DNA of 10,876 nucleotides, from NCBI GenBank assembly GCA_014359855.1, contig JACIYQ010000362.1:1-10876 (forward strand), in the 5' to 3' direction. The stretch is from Parvibaculum sp. (lineage in GTDB: Bacteria; Pseudomonadota; Alphaproteobacteria; Parvibaculales; Parvibaculaceae). The first letter of the stretch is position 1; every line of letters starts with the position of its first letter. The position numbers were made by a program, and so were the translations under genes. Of this stretch, positions 1-7,867 are shown piece after piece. Below the pieces are notes generated by a model, which saw only the letters and a list, made by a program, of their open reading frames with translations, had not been told where the DNA came from and ran no database searches.

Positions 1-111
1 AAGGCCGATGTGTTCGACTACATCGAACGCTTCTACAATCCCCGGCGCCGGCACTCGACGCTCGGGTATCTGAGCCCTATGGAGTTCGAAAAGAAGATGC
101 TGTTAGCTTAA
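1..111 (+). CDS. IS3-family transposase (OrfB), C-terminal fragment
   Basis: Frame 1 is open from the window edge to a TAA at 109-111 and encodes the last 36 residues of an IS3-family transposase. The visible signature is YIERFYNPRRRHSTLGYLSP, the C-terminal end of the rve/DDE integrase core found in OrfB of IS3 elements, including the last part of the catalytic helix region with the RRHSTLGY motif. The catalytic D, D and E residues lie upstream, outside the window. In intact elements the protein is made as an OrfAB fusion by programmed frameshifting and cuts and joins the element ends. The family call is secure; the subgroup cannot be told from so short a tail. Confidence 0.93.
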   Translation, partial: KADVFDYIERFYNPRRRHSTLGYLSPMEFEKKMLLA

Positions 112-143
112 CTCGACGTCCACGAGACCGGCAGCAGCCCACA
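1..143 (+). mobile_element. Right end of an IS3-family insertion sequence
   Basis: The transposase stop at 111 is followed by a short non-coding tail that contains GAGACCGGCAGCAGCCCA (about 124-141) and ends in CA. IS3 elements typically finish with an imperfect inverted repeat ending in CA a few tens of bases past orfB, so I place the boundary near 141-143. The left end and the target-site duplication are not in the window, so the exact edge is inferred. Confidence 0.6.
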
Positions 144-198
144 CCTACCGTCGCATACCGCAAAGCCGGAGTTAGTATTCTCAGGCTCGCTAGCTCCT

Positions 199-1935
199 TT
201 GATGCGTCTTGCGGCACTCGCTAAGCAAATAGTCCCCGATAAGAAATTCGTGGTGACGATTGATGAATTTGATGAGATTCATCAAGAGCTATTTCTCTAC
301 GGAAATTTGGCTGAAACTTTTTTTGCAAATCTGCGTGCGCTTTCGACCTGCGAGAATGTTTGTCTCATTTTGGTCGGCGGTGAAAATATGCCGTTCGTCA
401 TGGAAAGGCAGGGGGCAAAGCTAAACAAGTTTACGCGACACAGCGTAAGCTATTTTTCACGAGCTACTGAATGGGAGGATTTCTCGAAGTTAGTTCGCAA
501 GCCTAGCGAAGGAACAATACTGTGGCACGACGATGCCATCAGCAGGATCTTTAACGAAACGAATGGCAATCCCTTTTTTGCAAATTTGGTATGCGGTCGC
601 ATTTTGAGAGAGGCGGTAAAAGCAAGAGATGCAGACGTTACTTCTGAAGAGGTTAAGGCGGCACTGGAGGTCGAGCTAGAGTCTCTTGATGCAAATTCCT
701 TTGCCCATCTTTGGCAGGATGGAATTTTCAAGCCATCAGTTGAGCGTGAGCCTGATGTTCTTCGCCGAAGGAAAGTCTTAGCTGCTATGGCGCGATCTTC
801 GCGTAAAGGACAAGACTTATCTGTTGATAACATCGCAGACAGTAAGGGAACCTCGCTTTTAACCGATGGCGAGATTTCTTCAATATTGCACGAGTTTGCT
901 CGACGTGGAGTACTGGAGGAAGAAGATGGTGCGTTCAGTTTTCGATTGCCCATATTCGAACGGTGGTTGAGAGAAGGTGGGCTGGCGGTAGTGCAGCCTG
1001 ATCCGGTCTCAGAAGAGTTGGCTGCAGCCATTCAGGCAGAAGAAGATGCCGCATTCGTTCGATCGGATGAGCTTGCTTCTTTGGTTGCAAAGTGGCCGAC
1101 TTACCAAGGTCGGCATGTGAGTACGGATGAAGTACGGGCTTGGTATCAGCAGGTCAGTGGGTTTAGGGAGCAAAGAATACTGTTTAAAGTCCTGCAAAGC
1201 GTCCGCTTCATAAACGAAACGGAACTTCGAGAGCGTGCTCGGATGGCGTACTCGCAGCTACGTCGTCAGTTGTCTGATTTTGTGCGTTATGCGTTGGCTG
1301 ATAGGCGGACGGATATTCTCGTTACGTATCTTGATGGTAACGGGAAAAGCGGTGAGTATTTTGCGAGTTTGTTTGCTGAAGAAAACAAAATATCTGTTTC
1401 TTGTATATGTTCGCCCGAGCATGTTGTTTCTCGACTTGACGAGGAAAAGGCTAAAGGGAAGACGATTGCTGCGGTGGTCGTGATCGACGATGTCGCTGTT
1501 ACAGGCAGGTCTATCGCATCAAACGGTGTTCGATTTCTGGAAATGTATGGCGACCGTCTGAAAGAGCAAAATGTTAAATTTTTGCTCAGTACTCTTTATG
1601 CTACTAAGCGGGCAACTGAATATGTGCTCGAGCAGTTGAAGTCCTACAACGTAGAAAGTGACTTCCGAGTTGGAGAAGTTTTATCCGATTCTGCTTTTGC
1701 CTTCTCAGATATCTCCTCCATCTGGAGCAATGACGACGAACGAGATCGCGCTCGCGCACTTATTACTGATTTGGGGTCACGTGTTTATAAGAGACAGCCG
1801 CTTGGATACGGAGGGATGGGGTTGCTGCTAGTTTTCCCCACTACGGTACCTAATAATACGCTCCCTATTCTTCACTCCTCTTCAAAGGTGCGATTGAAAC
1901 CATGGAGGCCTCTGTTCCCTCGGCCTACAAACTAA
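199..1935 (+). CDS. N-terminally truncated STAND/AAA-like ATPase fused to a phosphoribosyltransferase-like domain
   Basis: This is probably a beheaded gene of a prokaryotic conflict-type ATPase. Residues 17-28 (FVVTIDEFDEI) form a Walker B motif, followed by a sensor-like strand (CLILVGGEN, 55-63) and a TNGNPFFANL helix (121-130) like those in the lid of STAND/AAA ATPases. A winged-helix-like segment ends near FRLPIFERWL (248-257). The C-terminal third (about 325-578) looks like a phosphoribosyltransferase fold, with a PRPP-loop motif VVVIDDVAVTGRSI at 426-439 and the ending PNNTLPIL...PLFPR. It resembles the conflict-system domain called PRTase-CE. No Walker A precedes Walker B, although it should. 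The frame is open back to the IS stop at 111; the only start candidates are TTG 199 and ATG 202, with no Shine-Dalgarno. Base composition is much more AT-rich than in the genes after 2000, which suggests horizontal transfer. The ATPase call is good, the PRTase call fair, and activity is unlikely. Confidence 0.6.
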   Translation: MMRLAALAKQIVPDKKFVVTIDEFDEIHQELFLYGNLAETFFANLRALSTCENVCLILVGGENMPFVMERQGAKLNKFTRHSVSYFSRATEWEDFSKLVRKPSEGTILWHDDAISRIFNETNGNPFFANLVCGRILREAVKARDADVTSEEVKAALEVELESLDANSFAHLWQDGIFKPSVEREPDVLRRRKVLAAMARSSRKGQDLSVDNIADSKGTSLLTDGEISSILHEFARRGVLEEEDGAFSFRLPIFERWLREGGLAVVQPDPVSEELAAAIQAEEDAAFVRSDELASLVAKWPTYQGRHVSTDEVRAWYQQVSGFREQRILFKVLQSVRFINETELRERARMAYSQLRRQLSDFVRYALADRRTDILVTYLDGNGKSGEYFASLFAEENKISVSCICSPEHVVSRLDEEKAKGKTIAAVVVIDDVAVTGRSIASNGVRFLEMYGDRLKEQNVKFLLSTLYATKRATEYVLEQLKSYNVESDFRVGEVLSDSAFAFSDISSIWSNDDERDRARALITDLGSRVYKRQPLGYGGMGLLLVFPTTVPNNTLPILHSSSKVRLKPWRPLFPRPTN

Positions 1936-1981
1936 ATTTTCATCGGTATGATAGTCGAGAAACTATGTTGGATATCCCCCC

Positions 1982-2429
1982 TCACGGCTCCACAATATTG
2001 AAGTTCGGCTTCGGGGCCTCGATCAGCCCCGTGAGCGCCTCGTAGAGCGCGGCGTCGCCTTCCACCTCGATGCCGCCATTGGCGATGAAGCCCGCCACCG
2101 GGAAGCGCGCCAGCAGCGTCAGCAGCAGCTCCATCCGCGTCATCGTCACCGTCGCGCCCGCATAATGGCCGGCATGGGAGTGCGAATAGATAATGGAGAT
2201 GACCGGCTTGTGGCCGAGGTTCTCCGTCACGAGCTCATAGGCCGAGCGTGGCTTCCACGCTCGTCAGCGGGTCGCCAGCGATCCAGCCCGTGTCGCGCGG
2301 GATCACCGGGTTCTTGCGTGTCGCGATGAAGCCGCGCCCGGCGAACTCGAAATCGCGGCGGTCGTCCGCGGCGACGAGCTGGCGGACTTCTTCAAGGGCT
2401 TTGCTGGCAGCGGATTGTTGCGCGGACAT
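1982..2429 (-). pseudogene. Collapsed alkyl sulfatase (SdsA-like, metallo-beta-lactamase fold) pseudogene
   Basis: Three separated parts of an alkyl/aryl sulfatase lie together. The first (from ATG 2429) carries the family's N-terminal DDRRDFE..GRGFIA motif. It runs straight into DTGWIAGDPLTS, which in intact proteins comes about a hundred residues later. After a TGA at 2235-2237 the match continues in another frame as YELVTENLGHKPVISIIYSH and the metal-binding strand HSHAGH, then jumps to the family's extreme C-terminus (GGIEVEGD..., PNFNIVEP). Intact enzymes have more than 600 residues; about 148 are left. The metal motif HxHxDH has its Asp replaced by Gly. Such enzymes release sulfate from alkyl sulfates such as SDS, which fits the sulfate importer next door, but this copy has lost most of its catalytic and dimerisation domains and must be inactive. 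Confidence 0.85.
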
Positions 2430-2463
2430 GGGCTTTTTCCCGTTGGGTTCGACGGGAGGCTAG

Positions 2464-2478
2464 CCGGGCTCTTCCCGG
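2464..2478 (-). terminator. Possible weak transcript-end hairpin after cysA
   Basis: About 35 bases after the cysA stop, a 5-bp GC stem CCGGG/CCCGG encloses a 5-base loop. A second small stem (CCCGT/ACGGG) follows on the minus strand at about 2440-2457. Neither is followed by a U tract in the minus-strand direction, so this is at best a weak or factor-assisted end for the cys operon transcript. Confidence 0.3.
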
Positions 2479-2511
2479 TCAATTGTTACATTGGTTACAA
2501 TTCTGGGGGAG

Positions 2512-3630
2512 TCACCCTGCCGGGAAAATCCGTGCCGAGGTCGCCCGGATGAAGATGCCCTGGCCCTCCTTGATCTCGCCGCCATCGTAAAGCTCGCGCG
2601 GCACATCCGCCTCGATGCGTTCGGCGCGGCCCTCGATGGAAAGCTCGACAGTGATGGTGGGGCCGAAAGGGCGGACGGTGCGGATGACGGCAGGCACACC
2701 CTCCGCCATTTCGCGCGAGACGATCTCGATCTCATGCGCGCGGACATAGGCAATTGCAGGCCCCGAATAACCCGCGTCGCTTTCGATCGGGAAAGTGCCG
2801 CCCAGTACATCGGTCTCGCCTTCCCGGGCTTCCACCTCGAAGCGCGCGGCGCCGCCCAGGAACTCGCAGACGAAGGGTGTCGCCGGCTCCTCGTAGATCT
2901 CGGCGGGGGTGCCGATCTGCTCGATCTTGCCTGCCCGCATCACCACAACGCGGTCGGCAAGTTCGAGCGCCTCTTCCTGGTCATGCGTGACAAAGATGGT
3001 TGTGAGGCCCGTCTCCGTGTGAAGTTCGCGCAGCCAGCGGCGAAGTTCCTTGCGTACCTTCGCATCGAGCGCGCCGAATGGCTCGTCGAGAAGCAATACG
3101 CGCGGCTCGATGGCGAGCGCGCGGGCGAGCGCCACGCGCTGGCGCTGGCCGCCGGATATCTGACTCGGGAAACGATGCTCCAGACCTTCGAGCTGCACGA
3201 GCTGCAGCAACCGGCGCACGCGGCGGGCGATTTCGCCAGCCCTCGGGCGCTCCTCGCGCGGGCGGACGCGCAGGCCGAAGGCGACGTTGTCGAAAACCGT
3301 CATATGCCGGAAGAGCGCATACTGCTGAAAGACAAAGCCGACGCGCCGCTCGCGCAAGCCAAGCGCCGTCGCGTCCTCGCCGTCGAAACGGATCGTGCCT
3401 TCCTCTGTCGCGGTCAGGCCGGCAATGGCGCGAAGCAGCGTTGTCTTGCCGGACCCGGAGGGCCCGAGCAACGCGAGCAGTTCGCCCGGCCGTACCGTCA
3501 GCGATACATCGTTCAGCGCGGTGAAGCTGCCGAACGACTTGCCCAGCTCCTCGACATCGATCCTGACGGGCTGGCGGTGGCGCGGTTCGTCGTGGATGCC
3601 GTTAGTGCCGCCCGCTCGCGGCAAGCTCAC
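2512..3630 (-). CDS. cysA: Sulfate/thiosulfate ABC transporter ATP-binding protein CysA
   Basis: This is the ATPase that powers sulfate/thiosulfate import through the CysTW channel at the inner membrane. From a GTG start it has 372 residues, with Walker A GPSGSGKT (56-63), Q-loop QQYALF (102-107), signature ISGGQRQR (158-165), Walker B VLLLDE (178-183) and H-loop VTHDQEEA (214-221). A regulatory TOBE-like segment closes the protein (about 285-372). The start is uncertain. The frame has no ATG near the conserved beginning (VRIDVEELGKSFG), and the nearest ATGs lie deep inside cysW. GTG at 3630 or 3633, or TTG at 3624, are the plausible choices; all overlap the 3' end of cysW, so translational coupling is likely. 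It is the last gene of the operon. Family assignment is firm, the specific symbol is supported by cysT, cysW and the binding protein upstream. Confidence 0.93.
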   Translation of the reverse strand: MSLPRAGGTNGIHDEPRHRQPVRIDVEELGKSFGSFTALNDVSLTVRPGELLALLGPSGSGKTTLLRAIAGLTATEEGTIRFDGEDATALGLRERRVGFVFQQYALFRHMTVFDNVAFGLRVRPREERPRAGEIARRVRRLLQLVQLEGLEHRFPSQISGGQRQRVALARALAIEPRVLLLDEPFGALDAKVRKELRRWLRELHTETGLTTIFVTHDQEEALELADRVVVMRAGKIEQIGTPAEIYEEPATPFVCEFLGGAARFEVEAREGETDVLGGTFPIESDAGYSGPAIAYVRAHEIEIVSREMAEGVPAVIRTVRPFGPTITVELSIEGRAERIEADVPRELYDGGEIKEGQGIFIRATSARIFPAG

Positions 3631-4474
3631 CACCGTAGCGCCACTCGAGCGCCGATTTGAGGACGAGGGTGACGAGGGCGAGGAAAGCCAGGAGAGAGGC
3701 AACCGCAAAGGCGGCAACGAAATTGTACTCATTATAGAGAATCTCCACATGAAGCGGCATGGTGTTGGTTTTTCCGCGTATATGACCGGACACGACAGAA
3801 ACCGCGCCGAATTCGCCCATGGCGCGCGCGTTGCTGAGAAGGACGCCGTAGAGCAGCGCCCATTTGATGTTGGGCAGGGTCACCTTGCGAAAGGTCTGAA
3901 AGCCTGTCGCGCCCAGCGAGAGCGCGGCTTCTTCGTCGACTGTGCCTTGCGCTTCCATCAAGGGAATAAGCTGACGCGCGACAAAGGGAAACGTGACGAA
4001 GATGGTCGCAAGAACGATGCCCGGCACGGCGAAGACGATCTGGATGCCGTGCGCGGCGAGCCATTGTCCGAAAAATCCCTGTGCGCCGAAAAGCAGAATG
4101 TAAACGAGGCCCGAAATCACCGGCGAGACGGAGAAGGGCAGGTCGATCAACGTGACGAGGAACGACTTCCCCCTGAACTCGAACTTGGCGATGGCCCATG
4201 AGGCGACGAGGCCGAAGAGGAGATTGGCGGGGACGGCTATGGCGGCGACGATCAGCGTGAGTTTCACCGCTTCGAGCGCATCCGGTTCGACAAGGGCAGC
4301 GAAGAAGGGTTCTGCGCCCTTGCGCAGCGCCTCCGTGAAGACGGCGGCGAGCGGCAGGATGAGGACGAGCGCAAGAAAGACAAGTGCAAGCACCGTCAGG
4401 GCCGCGCGCGTGCGAATGCGTTCGCCGACCGGCGAGGAGAAGGCCGCGTGGGTGCGGAGAGAAACGTCGGTCAT
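3602..4474 (-). CDS. cysW: Sulfate/thiosulfate ABC transporter permease CysW
   Basis: This is one of the two inner-membrane permeases of the sulfate importer, pairing with CysT and docking on CysA. It has 290 residues, the usual length. About six hydrophobic spans are visible (near 25-48, 68-94, 106-130, 145-170, 204-225 and 252-273). The cytoplasmic EAA loop that contacts the ATPase reads EEAALSLGATGFQTFRKVTL at 181-200. Family-typical strings include IDLPFSVSPVISGLVY and NARAMGEFGAVSVVSG. The ATG at 4474 follows the cysT stop by 9 bases, and the ribosome-binding site (GAGGTAAGG) overlaps that stop, so the two are co-translated. Its last 29 bases or so overlap the start of cysA. EFGAVSVVSGHIRG favours CysW over the molybdate permease ModB. 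Confidence 0.95.
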   Translation of the reverse strand: MTDVSLRTHAAFSSPVGERIRTRAALTVLALVFLALVLILPLAAVFTEALRKGAEPFFAALVEPDALEAVKLTLIVAAIAVPANLLFGLVASWAIAKFEFRGKSFLVTLIDLPFSVSPVISGLVYILLFGAQGFFGQWLAAHGIQIVFAVPGIVLATIFVTFPFVARQLIPLMEAQGTVDEEAALSLGATGFQTFRKVTLPNIKWALLYGVLLSNARAMGEFGAVSVVSGHIRGKTNTMPLHVEILYNEYNFVAAFAVASLLAFLALVTLVLKSALEWRYGGELAASGRH

Positions 4475-4483
4475 GACCTTACC

Positions 4484-5356
4484 TCACACGGCCAGGCCGG
4501 ACCGGCGGCGGTTCCAGCCCTGCAGCAGGTTGATGACAAGAAGAAGGAAGAAAGAGATGACGAGCATCACGGCGGCGATGGCGGTTGCGCCTGCGTAGTT
4601 GTATTCCTCCAGCCGGATGACGATGAGGAGCGGTGCGATTTCCGAGCGGTAGGGAATGTTGCCGGCAATGAAGATGATCGAGCCGTATTCGCCGACGCCA
4701 CGCGCGAAGGCGAGTGCAAAGCCGGTCAGAAGCGGCGGCAACAATGCGGGCATGATGACGCGCGCTATCGTCTGCAAACGGGTTGCGCCGAGCGTTGCCG
4801 CGGCTTCCTCGAGGTCCTGATCGAAATCGGCAAGCACGGGCTGCACCGTGCGCACGACGAAAGGAAGACCGATGAAGACGAGCGCGATGACAACGCCTGC
4901 GGGGGTGTAGGCGACTTTTATGCCCAGCGGATCGAGCAGCGAACCGATCCAGCCGTTGGGCGCGCAAAGAGCGGTTAGCGCGAGGCCCGCCACGGCTGTC
5001 GGCAGCGCGAAGGGGAGGTCGATGGCGGCATCGACGAGCTTGCGCCCCGGAAAATCGTAGCGCACGAGCACCCATGCAACGAGGAGCCCGAAGACGGTGT
5101 TGATTGCGGCCGCGGCCAGGGCGGCGCCGAAACTGAGTTTCAGCGCGGCGACCGTGCGCGGATCCCAGGCGAGCATCGCGAATTCCTCCCAGCCCAGCCC
5201 GGCCGACCGGATGGATACGCCGGCCAGCGGGATCAGGATGATGAGCGAGAGCCAGGTGAGCGTCAGCCCCATGGTGAGGCCGAAGCCCGGCAGGACCGAA
5301 GGAGAACGCCTGAAGCCGAAGCGCGGCGTCCATGCAGAGGATGGTGGAACGGTCAT
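4484..5356 (-). CDS. cysT: Sulfate/thiosulfate ABC transporter permease CysT (CysU)
   Basis: This is the second inner-membrane permease of the sulfate importer, forming the channel with CysW. It has 290 residues and hydrophobic spans near 25-48, 68-98, 110-130, 150-170, 203-225 and 256-279. The EAA loop is at about 183-204 (LEEAAATLGATRLQTIARVI). Diagnostic segments are IDLPFALPTAVAGLALTAL and GVGEYGSIIFIAGNIPY, both typical of CysT. The ATG at 5356 has a good Shine-Dalgarno (AAAGGGAG, six bases away). It follows the porin gene by only 29 bases, which places the porin in the same transcript. Confidence 0.95.
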   Translation of the reverse strand: MTVPPSSAWTPRFGFRRSPSVLPGFGLTMGLTLTWLSLIILIPLAGVSIRSAGLGWEEFAMLAWDPRTVAALKLSFGAALAAAAINTVFGLLVAWVLVRYDFPGRKLVDAAIDLPFALPTAVAGLALTALCAPNGWIGSLLDPLGIKVAYTPAGVVIALVFIGLPFVVRTVQPVLADFDQDLEEAAATLGATRLQTIARVIMPALLPPLLTGFALAFARGVGEYGSIIFIAGNIPYRSEIAPLLIVIRLEEYNYAGATAIAAVMLVISFFLLLVINLLQGWNRRRSGLAV

Positions 5357-5385
5357 GACGCTCTCCCTTTGTCCTGTTTCCGGGT

Positions 5386-6762
5386 TTACCAGACCACGCC
5401 GACGCGGCTGACGACGGCGCTACCTTCATTGTTCACGCCGGCGCGATTCGCATCGAAGTACACATAGTCCACACCGATGCGCAGATAGTCGTTCGGGTAC
5501 CAGTTGACGCTGGCGGCATAGTTGTCTTCCTCGCCGCCGAGCACGGCGCCATCGTTGAGATTGATGGTGCTGTAGCGCGCGGCGATTTCCCATGCGCCCG
5601 CTCCGCCGCTTTTGAGCGAGAAGGGGTTGGCCGGCTTCACGCGCGAGAAGATGCCGTTCTTGTAGTTCCTGCTCTCGCCCGTGAGCGCGTAGGAAAGCGT
5701 CACGTAGCCGCCGTCGAAGTCGGCATTGGCAAGGCCGCCCGACCTGTCGACCGAGGCGACGAGATATTCGGCCTGGGCATAAAGGGGGCCATAAATGCCC
5801 GCCAGTTCGAGACCTCCGGAAGAATACGATTCCGCAGAAAGGTTGCCCGTGTCGACGAGGCGGTTCGCGTCCGTGGTCGAGACTTCGGGGCCGGAGCGGA
5901 AGCGCACGTTGCCGTTGCCGCCCGTGTCGCGCCAGTAGCCCGACGCACCGAGGTGCAGAACCGCCGTCTTCTCGTTCACCGGCGCGAAGGTCACGCGCGC
6001 GGCGGGGCCCCAGCTTTCGTCGTTTCCGGAGAAGCCCGTTTGCGCGAAGTTAGCGCCGAAGATGCCCCCCGTCAGCGTGTAGTTCTGGCCTGCGTAGGAT
6101 ATGGAGGCGCCGGGCTTGTAGTCGCCGCCCGCCGTCACACGATGATTGAAGGCTTCAACCGCCAGCGGACGCTCCGTGAGCAGAAGATCGGACGAACTTG
6201 TCAGCTGCGAAAGCGAATTCGGCGTCTTGTGCTGGCCGAGCGTGATTTTCGTGTTCTTGATACCCGAATAGGCGATGAAGGCATCCTTCACGTCGATCTC
6301 GTTGCCGCCCGTATCCGTCGAAGCGTCGGCGAAGTCGGCTTCGAGCCGGTACTGCCAGTCGGTGAAGACCTTGCCTTCGACGCCGAGGCGCGCGCGGCGC
6401 AATTCCGTGCCGCTATTGTAGTCGATGGGTCCGGACTTGTTGTTGTAGAAGGCGGCGTCCGCCTCGATGCGGCCGCGCACCTTGAAGGACCAGCTCTTGT
6501 CTGCCGCCTCGATGGAGGGGCCGCCCTTGAAGATGACCGGGAGTTCCGCTGCGGGCTTCGCCGCCGCTGCTGCCTGGTCCTGCTTCACGGCGTCGAGTTC
6601 GCGCTGGAGCTCGATGATCGTCGCCTCAAGCTTCTGGACGCGTGTCCCGACCGGTTGCCCGGCAAGGGCCGGCCCGGTCAGCACGGCGCCCGCAAGCGCC
6701 GTGCTGAGGAAAAGGGCTGTCTTGTTAAAGGTATTGGGTGTTTTGAATTTTTCGTTACGCAT
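5386..6762 (-). CDS. Outer-membrane porin of the OprO/OprP (phosphate-selective porin) family
   Basis: This is a predicted beta-barrel channel that lets anions cross the outer membrane. The 458-residue product has a signal peptide (hydrophobic FLSTALAGAVLTGPALA, probable cleavage after residue 34). A short coiled-coil-like segment follows (VQKLEATIIELQRELDAVKQ, about 42-61), then the barrel. Barrel markers of the OprO/OprP family are WSFKVRGRIEADAAFYN, GTELRRARLGVEGKVF and YRLEADFADA. The last strand ends in Trp (VSRVGVVW), the usual C-terminal signal for barrel assembly. The gene sits between the sulfate-binding protein (45 bases upstream) and cysT (29 bases downstream), in the same direction. 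Its substrate is therefore probably sulfate, thiosulfate or an organosulfur anion, not phosphate. The family call is firm, the substrate is inferred from context alone. Confidence 0.88.
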   Translation of the reverse strand: MRNEKFKTPNTFNKTALFLSTALAGAVLTGPALAGQPVGTRVQKLEATIIELQRELDAVKQDQAAAAAKPAAELPVIFKGGPSIEAADKSWSFKVRGRIEADAAFYNNKSGPIDYNSGTELRRARLGVEGKVFTDWQYRLEADFADASTDTGGNEIDVKDAFIAYSGIKNTKITLGQHKTPNSLSQLTSSSDLLLTERPLAVEAFNHRVTAGGDYKPGASISYAGQNYTLTGGIFGANFAQTGFSGNDESWGPAARVTFAPVNEKTAVLHLGASGYWRDTGGNGNVRFRSGPEVSTTDANRLVDTGNLSAESYSSGGLELAGIYGPLYAQAEYLVASVDRSGGLANADFDGGYVTLSYALTGESRNYKNGIFSRVKPANPFSLKSGGAGAWEIAARYSTINLNDGAVLGGEEDNYAASVNWYPNDYLRIGVDYVYFDANRAGVNNEGSAVVSRVGVVW

Positions 6763-6807
6763 TTGGGTCGCCCCCGAAATTTGCAGGTGATGAAAAAAAG
6801 AAGCGTG

Positions 6808-7830
6808 TTATTTCGGCTTGTAGATCTGGTCGAAGATGCCGCCATCGCCGAAAAATTCAGGCTGTGCCTTCTTCCAGCCGCCGAAATCGTCGATGGTCAC
6901 GAGGTCGAGCTTCGGAAAACGCTTGAGGTTCTCCGCTTCCACGAGTTCGGGATTCGCCGGACGATAGAAATGCTTTGCGGCGAGTTTCTGCCCAACTTCC
7001 GTGTAGAGATATTTGAGGTAAGCGGTCGCGACTTTTGTCGTTCCGCGGCGTTCCGTGTTGCCGGCAACGACGGCGACGGGAGGTTCGGCCTTGATGGAGA
7101 TGGACGGCACGACGATTTCGAATTTGTCCGGGCCCAGTTCCGCGAGCGCGAGGAAAGCCTCGTTCTCCCAGGCAAGAAGCACGTCGCCGATGCCGCGCTG
7201 GACGAAAGTCGTGGTCGATCCGCGCGCACCCGTATCGAGCACCGGCACGTGACGGTAGAGATCGGAGACGAACGCACTCGCCTTCGCTTCGTCGCCATCA
7301 TATTTCTTCAGCGCCCAGCCCCATGCGGCGAGGAAGTTCCAGCGGGCGCCGCCCGAGGTCTTCGGGTTCGGCGTAATGACTTCCACGCTGTCCTTGACGA
7401 GATCGCCCCAGTCGCTCAAGCCCTTCGGGTTGCCCTTGCGGACGAGGAAGACGATGGTGGAGGTGTAGGGCGCGCTCGAATGCGGCAGCTTCGAGCGCCA
7501 GTCGGCGGGAAGTTTCCCCGAGGCTTCGGCGATCGCGTCGATGTCCGCTTCAAGGGCGAGGGTGACGACGTCGGCTTCCAGCCCGTCGATCACCGCGCGG
7601 GCTTGCTTGCCCGAGCCGCCATGCGACTGCTCGATGGAAACCGTCTCGCCGGTTTCCGCCTTCCAGTGCTCGGCAAAGGCTGCGTTGAACTCCTTGTAGA
7701 GCTCGCGCGTCGGGTCGTAGGAGACGTTGAGAAGCTTCGTTTCCGCCCGGACCTCGAAGGTCATGGCGAGGAGAAGGGTCAGGGCGGCAAGAAGCAAGGC
7801 GGACCGCCGGGTCAGGTCGCTGAATGTCAT
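6808..7830 (-). CDS. sbp: Periplasmic sulfate/thiosulfate-binding protein (Sbp/CysP family)
   Basis: This is the substrate receptor that captures sulfate or thiosulfate in the periplasm and delivers it to CysTWA. It has 340 residues. A twin-arginine-like LTRRSALLL precedes a hydrophobic stretch (10-24), with probable cleavage after VRA (29). Family landmarks are SYDPTRELY (37-45), SHGGSGKQARAVIDGLEADV (69-88), NPKTSGGARWNF (155-166) and FVQRGIGDVLLAWENEA (209-225). The ATG at 7830 is preferred because GGAG lies six bases upstream. A TTG four codons earlier overlaps that site and is rejected. It follows rrf2 by 62 bases that contain a candidate operator. Sbp and CysP cannot be told apart from sequence alone, and either could bind thiosulfate too. 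Confidence 0.93.
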   Translation of the reverse strand: MTFSDLTRRSALLLAALTLLLAMTFEVRAETKLLNVSYDPTRELYKEFNAAFAEHWKAETGETVSIEQSHGGSGKQARAVIDGLEADVVTLALEADIDAIAEASGKLPADWRSKLPHSSAPYTSTIVFLVRKGNPKGLSDWGDLVKDSVEVITPNPKTSGGARWNFLAAWGWALKKYDGDEAKASAFVSDLYRHVPVLDTGARGSTTTFVQRGIGDVLLAWENEAFLALAELGPDKFEIVVPSISIKAEPPVAVVAGNTERRGTTKVATAYLKYLYTEVGQKLAAKHFYRPANPELVEAENLKRFPKLDLVTIDDFGGWKKAQPEFFGDGGIFDQIYKPK

Positions 7831-7847
7831 GATTGTCTCCAATACTT

Positions 7848-7867
7848 TTTGTCGATCAAATTAGTAG
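7848..7867 (-). promoter_or_regulatory. Candidate Rrf2 operator, copy A, upstream of sbp
   Basis: The minus strand reads CTACT AATTT GATCGACAAA, 17 bases before the sbp start codon and just before its ribosome-binding site. It matches a second copy at the rrf2 start in 5 of 5, 1 of 5 and 9 of 10 positions across the three blocks. The position between regulator and transporter genes suggests an internal, regulated promoter or a second binding site. It is partly palindromic (CTA..TAATTT, with inner A-T pairing). The regulator-site link is inferred. Confidence 0.5.

Noticed and set aside
2482..2499. ATTGTTACA/ATTGGTTACA tandem pair with outer ATTGT...ACAAT symmetry after cysA
   Set aside because: Short and AT-rich, not placed before any gene start; too weak to call an operator or attachment site.
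2491..3660. A 389-codon plus-strand open frame opposite cysA
   Set aside because: It is the mirror of an unmistakable ABC ATPase; no motif, no ribosome-binding site, composition typical of antisense frames.
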